Positions 34,142 to 42,900 of a stretch of DNA of 64,000 bases are shown piece by piece. Under the pieces are notes generated by a model. The model made no database searches, was not told the origin of the DNA, and worked only from the letters and a program-made list of their open reading frames with translations. The DNA is from Pelagimonas varians (GTDB lineage Bacteria > Pseudomonadota > Alphaproteobacteria > Rhodobacterales > Rhodobacteraceae). The stretch's first letter is position 1, and each line of letters starts with the position of its first letter. Location: the NCBI RefSeq assembly GCF_003208435.1, contig NZ_QKMF01000003.1, positions 186,001 to 250,000 of the forward strand, read 5' to 3'. The position numbers and the translations under genes were made by a program.

Positions 34142-35767
34142 ATGGACTTTGACTATATCATTATCGGGGCTGGATCGGCTGGCTGCATATTGGCAGACCG
34201 CCTGTCGCGCGACGGAAAAACCAAAGTTTTGGTACTTGAGGCGGGCGGATCCGACAAACGGTTTTGGATCAAGGTCCCCTTGGGGTATGGGTTCACCTTT
34301 TCTGACCCAAAGGTCACGTGGAAATACATGACCCAGCCTGATCCGGGCTTGAAATCAAGGCCGGCCTATTGGCCGCGCGGACGGGTTTTGGGGGGCTCCA
34401 GCTCGATCAATGCCATGGCCTATGTGCGCGGCTTGCCAAAGGACTTTGATGATTGGGAAGAGGCGGGGGCCACTGGATGGAATTGGGAGGCCGTCCGGCG
34501 CACCTACGATGCGCTCGAAAGCCATGATGAATTTGCGGCGGATGGGCAAAGGCACATTCGGGGCACTGGGGCCTTGCGGGTCTCAGAACTAAGCCGCCAG
34601 ATGCACCCGTTTTCGGCGCGCTTTATCGAGGCTGCCCAAGACTTGGGCTGGTCCACGCCGACAGACATGAACGCACCGGGGGCCGAGGGCCTGTCGTATT
34701 ATCGCAGTACGGTGCGCGACGGTTTTCGCTGCTCCTCCGCCGACGCTTTTTTGCGGCCTGCGATGAGCCGCAACACAGTGCGATTGGAAACCAACGCCGT
34801 TGTTGATCGGCTTGTGCTTGACGGAACACGGATAACTGGCGTGTGCTATCGACAGGGCGCTCAACTCAAAACCGCAACCGCCAAGGCCGAAGTCATCCTA
34901 AGTGCTGGGGCCATCAATTCCCCGCAGCTTTTGCAACTGTCTGGGATTGGACCCGCGTCCTTACTGCAATCGCATGGCATACCAGTGGTGCAGGATTTGC
35001 CGCAAGTGGGGCAGGGTTTGCAGGACCATCTGGCTATTACACATCACTTCGCAGCCACGGAGCCGACCTTGAACAACCGCCTCGGCGGCGTTCTTGGGCA
35101 GGTTATGGCGGGGGTTCAATATATCCTGACCCGCAAGGGCCCGCTGAGTGTTCCGGTCAATCAGGTCGGCGGGTTTGTCCGGTCAGAGGGGGCGATCAAC
35201 CCGCCAGACATGCAGATCTATTGCAACCCTGCTTCTTATAATCCACCCGTAAATGGCCGCCCGTCGCTGGACAAAGAGGCTGGTTTTATATTGTCGGTCC
35301 AACCTTGCCGACCTACCAGCCGTGGCTGGGTCCGGATTGCGTCAGCAGATCCGAAAAAGGCACCGCTTATCCAGCCCAATTCCTTGTCCACACAACAAGA
35401 CCGCGACGAGGCAATTGCCGCCTGCAAATTGCTGCGTGAAATCGCCAAGACGCCGACGATAACGCGCTTGACCCAAACCCGCTGCGCCCCTGATGTGATG
35501 GGGATGAGTGACGATGAGATGCTGGAAAACTTCCAAAGCCGCGCGGCGACAAATTTTCATCCCACCTGCACCTGCCGTATGGGCGGCACTGCAGCGGATT
35601 CCGTATTGGATAGCCGCCTTCGGGTGCATGGCGTCCAAGGGTTACGGGTTGTTGATGCCTCGGCCTTTCCGAATGTCACGTCTGGCAACACCAACGCCCC
35701 GACGATGATGCTGGCGTTGCGTGCAGCTGATATGATCCTTGAAGATACACAGTTGGGGGCACTCTAA
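34142..35767 (+). CDS. GMC-family FAD oxidoreductase
   Basis: 541 residues from the ATG at 34142. FAD-binding FDYIIIGAGSAGCILADRLS at the start, GMC signature 1 RGRVLGGSSSINAMAYVRG, signature 2 SAGAINSPQLLQLSGIG, and the active-site region NFHPTCTCRMG with NVTSGNTNAPTMML. The family oxidises alcohols, including choline, sugars and aryl alcohols. Next to a quinone-reductase-like flavoprotein (3 bp apart). In this locus it may oxidise a sugar-derived alcohol; the substrate is not readable. Confidence 0.9.
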   Translation: MDFDYIIIGAGSAGCILADRLSRDGKTKVLVLEAGGSDKRFWIKVPLGYGFTFSDPKVTWKYMTQPDPGLKSRPAYWPRGRVLGGSSSINAMAYVRGLPKDFDDWEEAGATGWNWEAVRRTYDALESHDEFAADGQRHIRGTGALRVSELSRQMHPFSARFIEAAQDLGWSTPTDMNAPGAEGLSYYRSTVRDGFRCSSADAFLRPAMSRNTVRLETNAVVDRLVLDGTRITGVCYRQGAQLKTATAKAEVILSAGAINSPQLLQLSGIGPASLLQSHGIPVVQDLPQVGQGLQDHLAITHHFAATEPTLNNRLGGVLGQVMAGVQYILTRKGPLSVPVNQVGGFVRSEGAINPPDMQIYCNPASYNPPVNGRPSLDKEAGFILSVQPCRPTSRGWVRIASADPKKAPLIQPNSLSTQQDRDEAIAACKLLREIAKTPTITRLTQTRCAPDVMGMSDDEMLENFQSRAATNFHPTCTCRMGGTAADSVLDSRLRVHGVQGLRVVDASAFPNVTSGNTNAPTMMLALRAADMILEDTQLGAL

Positions 35768-35769
35768 CT

Positions 35770-36534
35770 ATGACAACAACGCTGATTGTTCTGGCGCATC
35801 CAGACCCGCGTTCATTTAATGGCGCTTGGGCTGATGCGACCGAACAAGCCGCTTTGGATCAGGGTGACACGGTACTGCGGTCCAATCTATGCAAAATGGG
35901 ATTTGATCCGGTAGAAAGCGCAGCTCACTATCCGCTGTGGTCTCAGGCCGATGCTTTCGATCCGCTCAAAGCGCAGGAGCAAGCCGCCGCCGGTTCCGGT
36001 TTTCCTGCCGATGTGCAAGGCGAAATTGAAAAATTGCGCCAAGCCGACCGAGTGATTTTTCACTTTCCGATTTGGTGGTTTGCCCCACCTGCGGTGTTGA
36101 AGGGCTGGTTTGACCGGGTGCTGGCCCATGGGGCGTTGCACACGGTTGATCGGCGATTTGATCGGGGGCTTTTCAAGGGCAAGACAGCCCAGTTTTGCGT
36201 CACGGCTGGCGCGGGTGAAACCGAATGCGGTTTTGATGGCAAAGAGGGAAACCTTGAGATGCTCTTGTGGCCGACAGCCTACACGCTGCGCTACTTGGGT
36301 TTTACTATTTTGAAGCCCAAGGCCGTTTTTGGCGTTCACGGGTATTTTGAAGGGCAGGCGCGCGTGGATCTGGAGACGCGATTGCAGAGCGTTTTACGCG
36401 ATCAAGGCCCCTTCTTGAAGACGTTGGACACCAGACCGGAAGTTGCTTTCAACAAGGACACAGACTTTGATGCGGGTGGCAAATTGCGCGCAGATTCTCC
36501 GAGCGTCAGCCACTTCATCCGTCACACAAAGTGA
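35770..36534 (+). CDS. NAD(P)H dehydrogenase (quinone)-type flavoprotein
   Basis: 254 residues with a flavodoxin-like fold: LIVLAHPDPRSFNGAWADAT at the start and FHFPIWWFAPPAVLKGWFDR with the FMN/FAD-contact region, as in NQO1/MdaB/KefF relatives. It reduces quinones or related electrophiles by two electrons. Starts 2 bp after the GMC gene stop, so tightly coupled; the pair may form an oxidation-detoxification unit. Confidence 0.88.
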   Translation: MTTTLIVLAHPDPRSFNGAWADATEQAALDQGDTVLRSNLCKMGFDPVESAAHYPLWSQADAFDPLKAQEQAAAGSGFPADVQGEIEKLRQADRVIFHFPIWWFAPPAVLKGWFDRVLAHGALHTVDRRFDRGLFKGKTAQFCVTAGAGETECGFDGKEGNLEMLLWPTAYTLRYLGFTILKPKAVFGVHGYFEGQARVDLETRLQSVLRDQGPFLKTLDTRPEVAFNKDTDFDAGGKLRADSPSVSHFIRHTK

Positions 36535-36956
36535 TTTCAGCAGACAAATCGCACTTGATTAACATGTCGTGCAGGCAGACTGCGGATTTCGAAAACGAAG
36601 GTTGCTTGCCACCTTGCAATGACCAGTGGTTTCCCTTGGAAAAGGGGGCTTTGCGTTTTGTCTGGCCCGAAGATCTGAATGGCCCGGATCGGAAAACAGT
36701 GTTTTTAGACAGCGGTCTAGGCCCCATGCTAGGGGCGACACCTTCGGTTAAATGCGACTGCGGCACGTAACCCTAACAGATCCGGATGGCGATGGATTTG
36801 GCCAGCTGAAGCCGGGAAAATTCGGGTCAAAAGATCAGCCAGCTGACATGTGATTTTACAAATAATTACATTTTCAGTTGACACATTACAAATTGTCGGC
36901 ACATATTTTCGCAGTTCGGACGCCGCAGGTTTTCGGGCGTTTTTTGGGAGGAAATC
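36535..36956. promoter_or_regulatory. dctP promoter region with TTACAA sites
   Basis: About 420 bp. The first 300 bp show no supported gene. Near the end, TTACAA occurs at 36856-36861 and 36886-36891, sharing its core with the sites at 27166. A TTGACA at 36878-36883 with CATATT 18 bp on (36902-36907) is a possible promoter that overlaps the second site, so a repressor there would block it. Confidence 0.45.
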
Positions 36957-37952
36957 ATGTCTATCTTTAATTCTTTCGCGCGGATCATCGGCGCGGCTAC
37001 AGCTGTGTCTGTTATCGCAATCACCGCTGCTTCTGCAGATGAAATCACACTGCGCGGAGCAAGCCTTTTTGACGAAGAGCACGCCTACACAAAAACGCTG
37101 CGCCAGCTTGAGCAGCTGATCGGCGACAAATATGACGGCGACGTCGTGTTTGACCTGCGCCTGAACGGTGAGCTGGGCGACGAAAGCGATTTCGTGACCT
37201 TCTTGCAGCAGGGCGTTGCGATTGATTATGCGATCATGGCTCCTTCGAACATGGCGACATTCGCCCCGTCGATCCCGCTGATGGACATGCCGTTCTTGTT
37301 CCGCGATCTTGAGCATTGGGACACAGCATTGGCCAGTGGCGTTATGGCCCCCCTTGAGGCAGAATTGCTTGCCAAGGCTGACATCCGTGTCATCGGCTAC
37401 GCAGGTGGCGGTGTTCGCAATCTGGCTTCCGCAGAACCTATCGGAAACATCGACGAGTTGACCGGCCACAAAATGCGCGTGATGGGGGCCCCAATTCAGG
37501 CCCAGATCTTCTCGGCCATTCAGGCAGCCCCGTCTGCGATCGCTTACAACGAAGTGTATAACGCCATTCAAACCGGTGTAATTGCTGGTTTCGAAAACGA
37601 AGCGGCGTCAATCCAGAACCTCAAGTTCTACGAAGTTGCACCAAACATCACGCTGACAAAGCACGCCATCACGGTGCGCCCGATTGTTGTGGCTGAAAAA
37701 ACATTCAAGAAACTGCCCGAAGCGCTTCAGGCTGCGATCTTGGAAGCAGGTCTGGAAGCCGGTGCATTTGGCCGTAATCTAGAGAGCACGCAAGACGGCG
37801 AAAAAATGCAGGAAATGATCGACGCAGGTCAGGTCCAAGTGCAAGAATTCGCTGGCCGCGAAAAGCTGCTGGAACTGGTCGTTCCGGTTCAGGACGCTTA
37901 CGCAGCCGAGCTGGGCGCTTCTGATCTTCTTGAAGCTATCCGCTCGAAGTAA
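36957..37952 (+). CDS. dctP: TRAP transporter solute-binding protein (DctP family)
   Basis: 331 residues with a signal peptide (about 1-27, ending ASADE). It captures an organic acid in the periplasm for the DctQM permease. FRDLEHWDTALASG, IRVIGYAGGGVRNLAS and GHKMRVMGAPIQAQIFSAIQ hold the binding-cleft Arg residues that salt-bridge a carboxylate. YNEVYNAIQTGVIAGFENE is the usual family motif. A uronate or oligouronate ligand is likely from the neighbouring alginate genes, but C4-dicarboxylates cannot be ruled out. Confidence 0.92.
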   Translation: MSIFNSFARIIGAATAVSVIAITAASADEITLRGASLFDEEHAYTKTLRQLEQLIGDKYDGDVVFDLRLNGELGDESDFVTFLQQGVAIDYAIMAPSNMATFAPSIPLMDMPFLFRDLEHWDTALASGVMAPLEAELLAKADIRVIGYAGGGVRNLASAEPIGNIDELTGHKMRVMGAPIQAQIFSAIQAAPSAIAYNEVYNAIQTGVIAGFENEAASIQNLKFYEVAPNITLTKHAITVRPIVVAEKTFKKLPEALQAAILEAGLEAGAFGRNLESTQDGEKMQEMIDAGQVQVQEFAGREKLLELVVPVQDAYAAELGASDLLEAIRSK

Positions 37953-37976
37953 GCTAGGCGCTTACGCTTGAACACA

Positions 37977-38013
37977 ACCACCGGCGCTTCAAAGACGCGC
38001 CGGTGGTTTTTTT
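37977..38013 (+). terminator. Rho-independent terminator between dctP and dctQ
   Basis: Arms ACCACCGGCGC and GCGCCGGTGGT with a 9-base loop, followed by seven T. It lies inside the operon and probably lets only part of transcription through to dctQM, so the binding protein is made in excess. Confidence 0.88.
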
Positions 38014-38035
38014 GCACTTATGTATGGCGGCTCCC

Positions 38036-38530
38036 ATGATCGGTAGAACCCTTGAAACCTTTTGCAACGGATTACGTGTCCTGCTGGGCTGTTTGGTGGC
38101 AGCTTTGGCCATTCCCGTCGGGATGCAGGTGATCGCCCGCTATACCGGTGTGATCCCAGTGTATTTATGGACCGAAGAGCTTGCCACGTTCATCTTTGTT
38201 TGGGTCGTGATGATTGGATCAATGGTCGCGGTTTGGGATGGAACGCATTTCGATGTGCGGGTTCTACCCGATGCCAAACGCCCATTCCTGAAGCTGCTCC
38301 AAAACGGCTTTGTATTGGTTCTGATAACAGCCTTTTCGATGCTATTTGTCTGGTACGGAATTGAATATGCCAAATTCGGCAGCATCCAGCATTCGACGAT
38401 GATGCGCGCCAATATGATCATCACCTTCATTTCAGTTCCAATCGCCGGGTTCATCTGGACCCTTTTCGCCGGATATCGTTTGTACGAAACCGTCGCTGAA
38501 TATCGCTCTAGCTCGAAAGACGTCTCATGA
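38036..38530 (+). CDS. dctQ: TRAP transporter small permease (DctQ family)
   Basis: 164 residues from the ATG at 38036, with GGCGG 5 bases upstream. An ATG at 38024 is also possible; an earlier frame start at 38003 lies in the terminator stem and is rejected. Four predicted membrane helices. YTGVIPVYLWTEELATFIFVW is the DctQ core, with TEE before the second helix. It forms a complex with DctM. The gene overlaps dctM by 4 bp. Confidence 0.9.
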   Translation: MIGRTLETFCNGLRVLLGCLVAALAIPVGMQVIARYTGVIPVYLWTEELATFIFVWVVMIGSMVAVWDGTHFDVRVLPDAKRPFLKLLQNGFVLVLITAFSMLFVWYGIEYAKFGSIQHSTMMRANMIITFISVPIAGFIWTLFAGYRLYETVAEYRSSSKDVS

Positions 38531-39837
38531 TTGTTTCAACTGGTTTGGCCTGCGCGATCCTCGTAGGCGGTTTCATTCTATTGGTTGCGCTGCGTATACC
38601 GGTGGCTTTTGCATTGGGTATTGCGACTATTCCCGTTGTATTATTGGACTTGCGATTAACGCCTTTCATCGTGTTGGACCGGATGTTCCAGTCCTATAAC
38701 TCTTTCATCTTGTTGGCGGTTCCGTTCTTTTTGCTGGCCGCAAACCTAATGAATTCGGGCAAGATAACCGACAAACTCATCGAACTATCGCGGGTTTTGA
38801 CAGGGTGGATGCCCGGCGGTCTAGGGCATGTGAACGTCGCGGTTTCGATGTTGTTTGCAGGTATATCCGGATCATCAACCGCGGATGCGGCGGGCTGCGG
38901 TAAAATCTTGATCCCCGCGATGGTGAAAGAGGGATACGATACGCGCTTTGCAATTGCGCTGACGGCCTGTTCGTCGGTGATGGGGGTGATCATTCCGCCT
39001 TCGATCTTGATGATCGTTTGGGGCGGTGTGATGCAAACCTCTGTCGGAGCGTTGTTTCTGGCCGGTGCAACACCGGGTTTGATGATCGGCGCTGCGTTGA
39101 TGGCGACGGTCTATGGCTACGCCAAAGTCTATGATTACCCTGTCATTGGTTCGCCAACGCTGTGCGATCTGTGGACCGCTTTTAAGGGCGCGTTTCTGGC
39201 GCTTTTGACCCCGCTGTTGGTGATCGGCGGAATCGTTGGCGGCATTGTGACCCCGACGGAAAGCGCGATTATCGCCGCTGGCTATGCCTTGATTTTGGGC
39301 ATGTTTGTGTACCGCACAGTGACGGTCCGCGATCTGGGGCATATTTTTTACGACACAGGCCGCTTCGCCTCGATCTCGCTCTTTGCGATCGGGACCGCCT
39401 CCGCATTCGGTTGGCTGTTGGCCTTCTATAACGTTCCGCGTTTGATCGTAGGAGTGATGACCGCGTTGGAGTTCGGCTCGTTTGGCACTGCCCTGATTAT
39501 TGCGGCTTTGTTCTTGTTCTTTGGCCTTTTTATTGATGCGATCCCGACAATTATCATCCTTGGAACAGTTTTGCTGCCGGTCGCGCAGGCGGCTGACATT
39601 CACCCGGTTGTCTTCGCTATTATCGGTATCATCTCGTTGGCATTCGGACTTGTGACACCGCCCTATGGGTTATGTTTATTGATATCGGCATCTATCGGCG
39701 GAATGAATGTCGTGCAGGTCATGCGCGATGTGGCCATCATCTTGGCACCGATGCTGTTGATCTTGCTCATTGTGATCTTGGTTCCGGACGTGGCGTTGTG
39801 GCTGCCCAAGCTGCTGATGCCAGAGAGTTTCAACTAG
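38527..39837 (+). CDS. dctM: TRAP transporter large permease (DctM family)
   Basis: 436 residues, about twelve membrane helices. It moves the substrate with sodium or proton symport. SFILLAVPFFLLAANLMNSG, GISGSSTADAAGCGKILIPA and GVIIPPSILMIVWG are hallmarks of the family, as is the second-half FGLVTPPYGLCLL. Length is typical. Last gene of the TRAP operon. Confidence 0.93.
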   Translation: MIVSTGLACAILVGGFILLVALRIPVAFALGIATIPVVLLDLRLTPFIVLDRMFQSYNSFILLAVPFFLLAANLMNSGKITDKLIELSRVLTGWMPGGLGHVNVAVSMLFAGISGSSTADAAGCGKILIPAMVKEGYDTRFAIALTACSSVMGVIIPPSILMIVWGGVMQTSVGALFLAGATPGLMIGAALMATVYGYAKVYDYPVIGSPTLCDLWTAFKGAFLALLTPLLVIGGIVGGIVTPTESAIIAAGYALILGMFVYRTVTVRDLGHIFYDTGRFASISLFAIGTASAFGWLLAFYNVPRLIVGVMTALEFGSFGTALIIAALFLFFGLFIDAIPTIIILGTVLLPVAQAADIHPVVFAIIGIISLAFGLVTPPYGLCLLISASIGGMNVVQVMRDVAIILAPMLLILLIVILVPDVALWLPKLLMPESFN

Positions 39838-39873
39838 AAAACGGTCAGTGGCGCGTTTTTTTCCAGACATGTT

Positions 39874-39901
39874 CCTTCCCGCTGCAGATGTGGCGGGAAG
39901 G
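39874..39901. terminator. Terminator between dctM and the RTX gene
   Basis: Arms CCTTCCCGC and GCGGGAAGG with a 10-base loop, followed on the plus strand by TGTTTT. It lies between the convergent dctM and RTX genes. Confidence 0.7.
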
Positions 39902-39962
39902 TGTTTTGCCAACTTTCGTCCTAACAGGCGCGGAAATCATTCAAACGAGATTTTCCGGGGTC

Positions 39963-42900
39963 TTAGGCAGGGCTGTCATCCACCACAGGCCATGTTTGAA
40001 CCGTGCCATCATCAAAGTTCGTGACTCTTGAAATCAAGGTTCCATCGACATCGAAAACGTCCGTTTTGTTCGTCCAGAGATAGACGTTGTCAGGGTCTGT
40101 CTGCGTTTGGGTTGACCGAACTCCTGCGGCAAACTCTGTCGTCAGGATGCGGCCGTCATCATAGGTTGTTTGGGATTCGATAAGGACGCCGGAACTGTTG
40201 TAGTCGCGTTCAATACTGGCCCAGACAAAAGCATCCGCTGCGTCGGTGATCGTGGCTTCGGCCTGAACTCCTGCGACATAGCGAAAATTCCCCACCCTGC
40301 CGTCGTCGAAGTTTGTAACCTTCGAGATCAGGTTGCCTTCGCTATCATAGGTCAAGGACTGGTCTGTCCATCTATGGGCATTGTCCGGGTCTGTCAGCGT
40401 TTGTGTTGACCGGACACCAGCGGTGTAAGTCGCGCTTTGAACACGGCCGTCGTCGTGATTTGTGACCCTCGACATCAATACACCGTCGACACCGTATGCG
40501 GAGGATTGGCTGGTCCAGCTGTGTGCGTTCTGCGGGTCTGTCAGCGTTTGCGCAGATCGAACGCCAGCGGTGTACTCAGAGACCAGAACTCGGCCGTCGT
40601 CGTAGTTTGCAACCCTTGAGATCAGGGTGCCATCGCTATCGTATGCGTAGATTTGGTCTGTCCAGCTGAATGCATTTTCGGGGTCCGTCAACGTTTGCGC
40701 AGATCGAACGCCATTGGTGTATTGTGCCGAAAGCACCCGGCCGTCGTCAAAGGTTGTGTCCATCGAGATCAACGCACCACCGCCATCGTATGCCAATGAC
40801 TGGCTTGTCCAACTATGTGCGTTTTCGGGGTCTGTCAGCGTTTGCGATGATCGAACGCCATTGGTGTATTGTGCCACAAGCACACGGCCGTCGTCGTAGG
40901 TAATTTCTTTTGAAATGAGTTGCCCTGTCGGAGAGATAACGGTTGTCTGGCTCTGCCAACTCGCGAGTTCTTCGGAATCAAGCCGTTCGCGAACCCTGTT
41001 GACGTTGATGACAACTTCACCGCTGCTTCTTAGGCCTTGCGCATCCACAATATCGTAGACAAATTGGTCAACTCCGTAAAAACCAGCATCAGGCTGGTAA
41101 ACGAGGCTGCCACCGGCTTGTGTCACACTGCCGTGTTCTGGCTGGCCAAAACCGGCCAGTGTCGGCGCAGGGCCTTCAAGGTCAAAATCATTGGCAAGCA
41201 CATCAACACTGACAGGGGCAGACTGGTTTGTTGTCGCCAGATCGTCCACCGCTTCCGGCGGCAAGTTGCTTACGCCTGTTACTGTCAATTCCTGACTGCC
41301 GCTGGCATAGCCATCGCTGGCAATGATTTCCAAGGAATAGACTAGGCCACCCACTGCGGCCTCGGGCAACGCAAGCGTTGGATCCCCGTCAAACGTCACC
41401 TCACCGGTCAAAGGGTCTATCGCAAACAAGCCCGCATCAGCTCCGGCCAGGCTATAAGTTACTGGGTGGCTCTCTGGATCGGTGGCCTCAGCGTCAAAAA
41501 TGGGTGTGGTTTGCCCGGTGACCAACGTGGCCTCGGCTGTTGCCGGTAAAACGGGCGCGGAGTTCACAAGTGACGAAATCGCATAATCTGTTGTGACCAA
41601 GCCGTCAGTAAAACGTAATGTCTGAATGTTCTGGAGCAGATCACTGCCGCCAGCTTCGGTGATGACCCGATATGACCCTTCTCCGAGGTCAATGACATAG
41701 ATCGATGCTGCGCTGCCGGAATAGGCTGCAACATTCACATCCGACCCCAGCGATCCAATGATTGTGTCATTCCCTGCTTCGCCAAATGCGGTGTCATCGC
41801 CGTCGCCCAGCACGATCAGGTCATGGCCGGCCCCGCCTTGTACAAAGTCGTTCCCCGAGCCAGCTCGCAGGGTGTCGTTGCCAGCATTGCCAATCAACCT
41901 GTCCGTCAGGGAACCGCCCAAGAGGCTATCCGCACCGCTGCCGCCTGTCAGATCAAAGATCTCAACATTTGAGAAGTATTGGTAAACATAACCAAAACCT
42001 TCGACATAGACGCGGTAGTAGGTGGTGGAGGAGTTGCTGTAATAGGTGATGCCACTGGTTGCGGCCCCCCAGTCGATGGTCAGCGTGTCAAAGCCGTCAC
42101 CGGCAAGGAAATTCGCTGACCCCAGCGCGCCCAGATCGGTCAGATAATGGTCGTCGCCATCGCCAAGGCTGATGTAGTTCGAATAGCCAAACCAGCCGGA
42201 ATTCGAGGCCACGCCGCGTGTGTCAAAGCGGTCATCGCCTGCGCCGGTATACAGGTACATCTGCTCGACGCCTTGCAAATGCGTCTCGTCTTCGGTGCCC
42301 TCATAGAAGACCGCCGCTTCGTCTTGCAGGGCCGATAGGGTGACATCGATATCCTCGGCGGGGTCGGTTTCGCCGTCGCCAAAGCGCAGGTCGAGCGAGA
42401 CCCAGTCGTTGCCGTCGCCTGCCAAAACGGTGTCGCCCTTGTCGGCACCGAAAATCCGGTCCTGCCCGCCATTGGTGACAAAGCGGTCGCGCCCGCCGAC
42501 GGCATAGACAATATCGCTGGCGCTGCCGGTGGTGAAATCGATCTTTTCGATGTCCGAGAAGTATTGGTAAACATAGCCGAAATCGTCGACATAGACGCGG
42601 TAGTAGGTGGTGGAGGAGTTGCTGTAATAGGTGATGCCACTGGTTGCGTCGCCCCAGTCGATGGTCAGCGTGTCGATGCCGTCACCGGCAAGGAAATTCG
42701 CTGACCCCAGCGCGCCCAGATCGGTCAGATAATGGTCGTCGCCATCGCCAAGGCTGATGTAGTTCGAATAGCCAAACCAGCCGGAATTCGAGGCCACGCC
42801 GCGTGTGTCAAAGCGGTCATCGCCTGCGCCGGTATACAGGTACATCTGCTCGACGCCTTGCAAATGCGTCTCGCCTTCGGTGCCCTCATAGAAGACCGCC

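Noticed and set aside
36531-36770. 79-codon open frame after the quinone reductase gene
   Set aside because: Overlaps the preceding stop, has no ribosome site and no recognisable motif.
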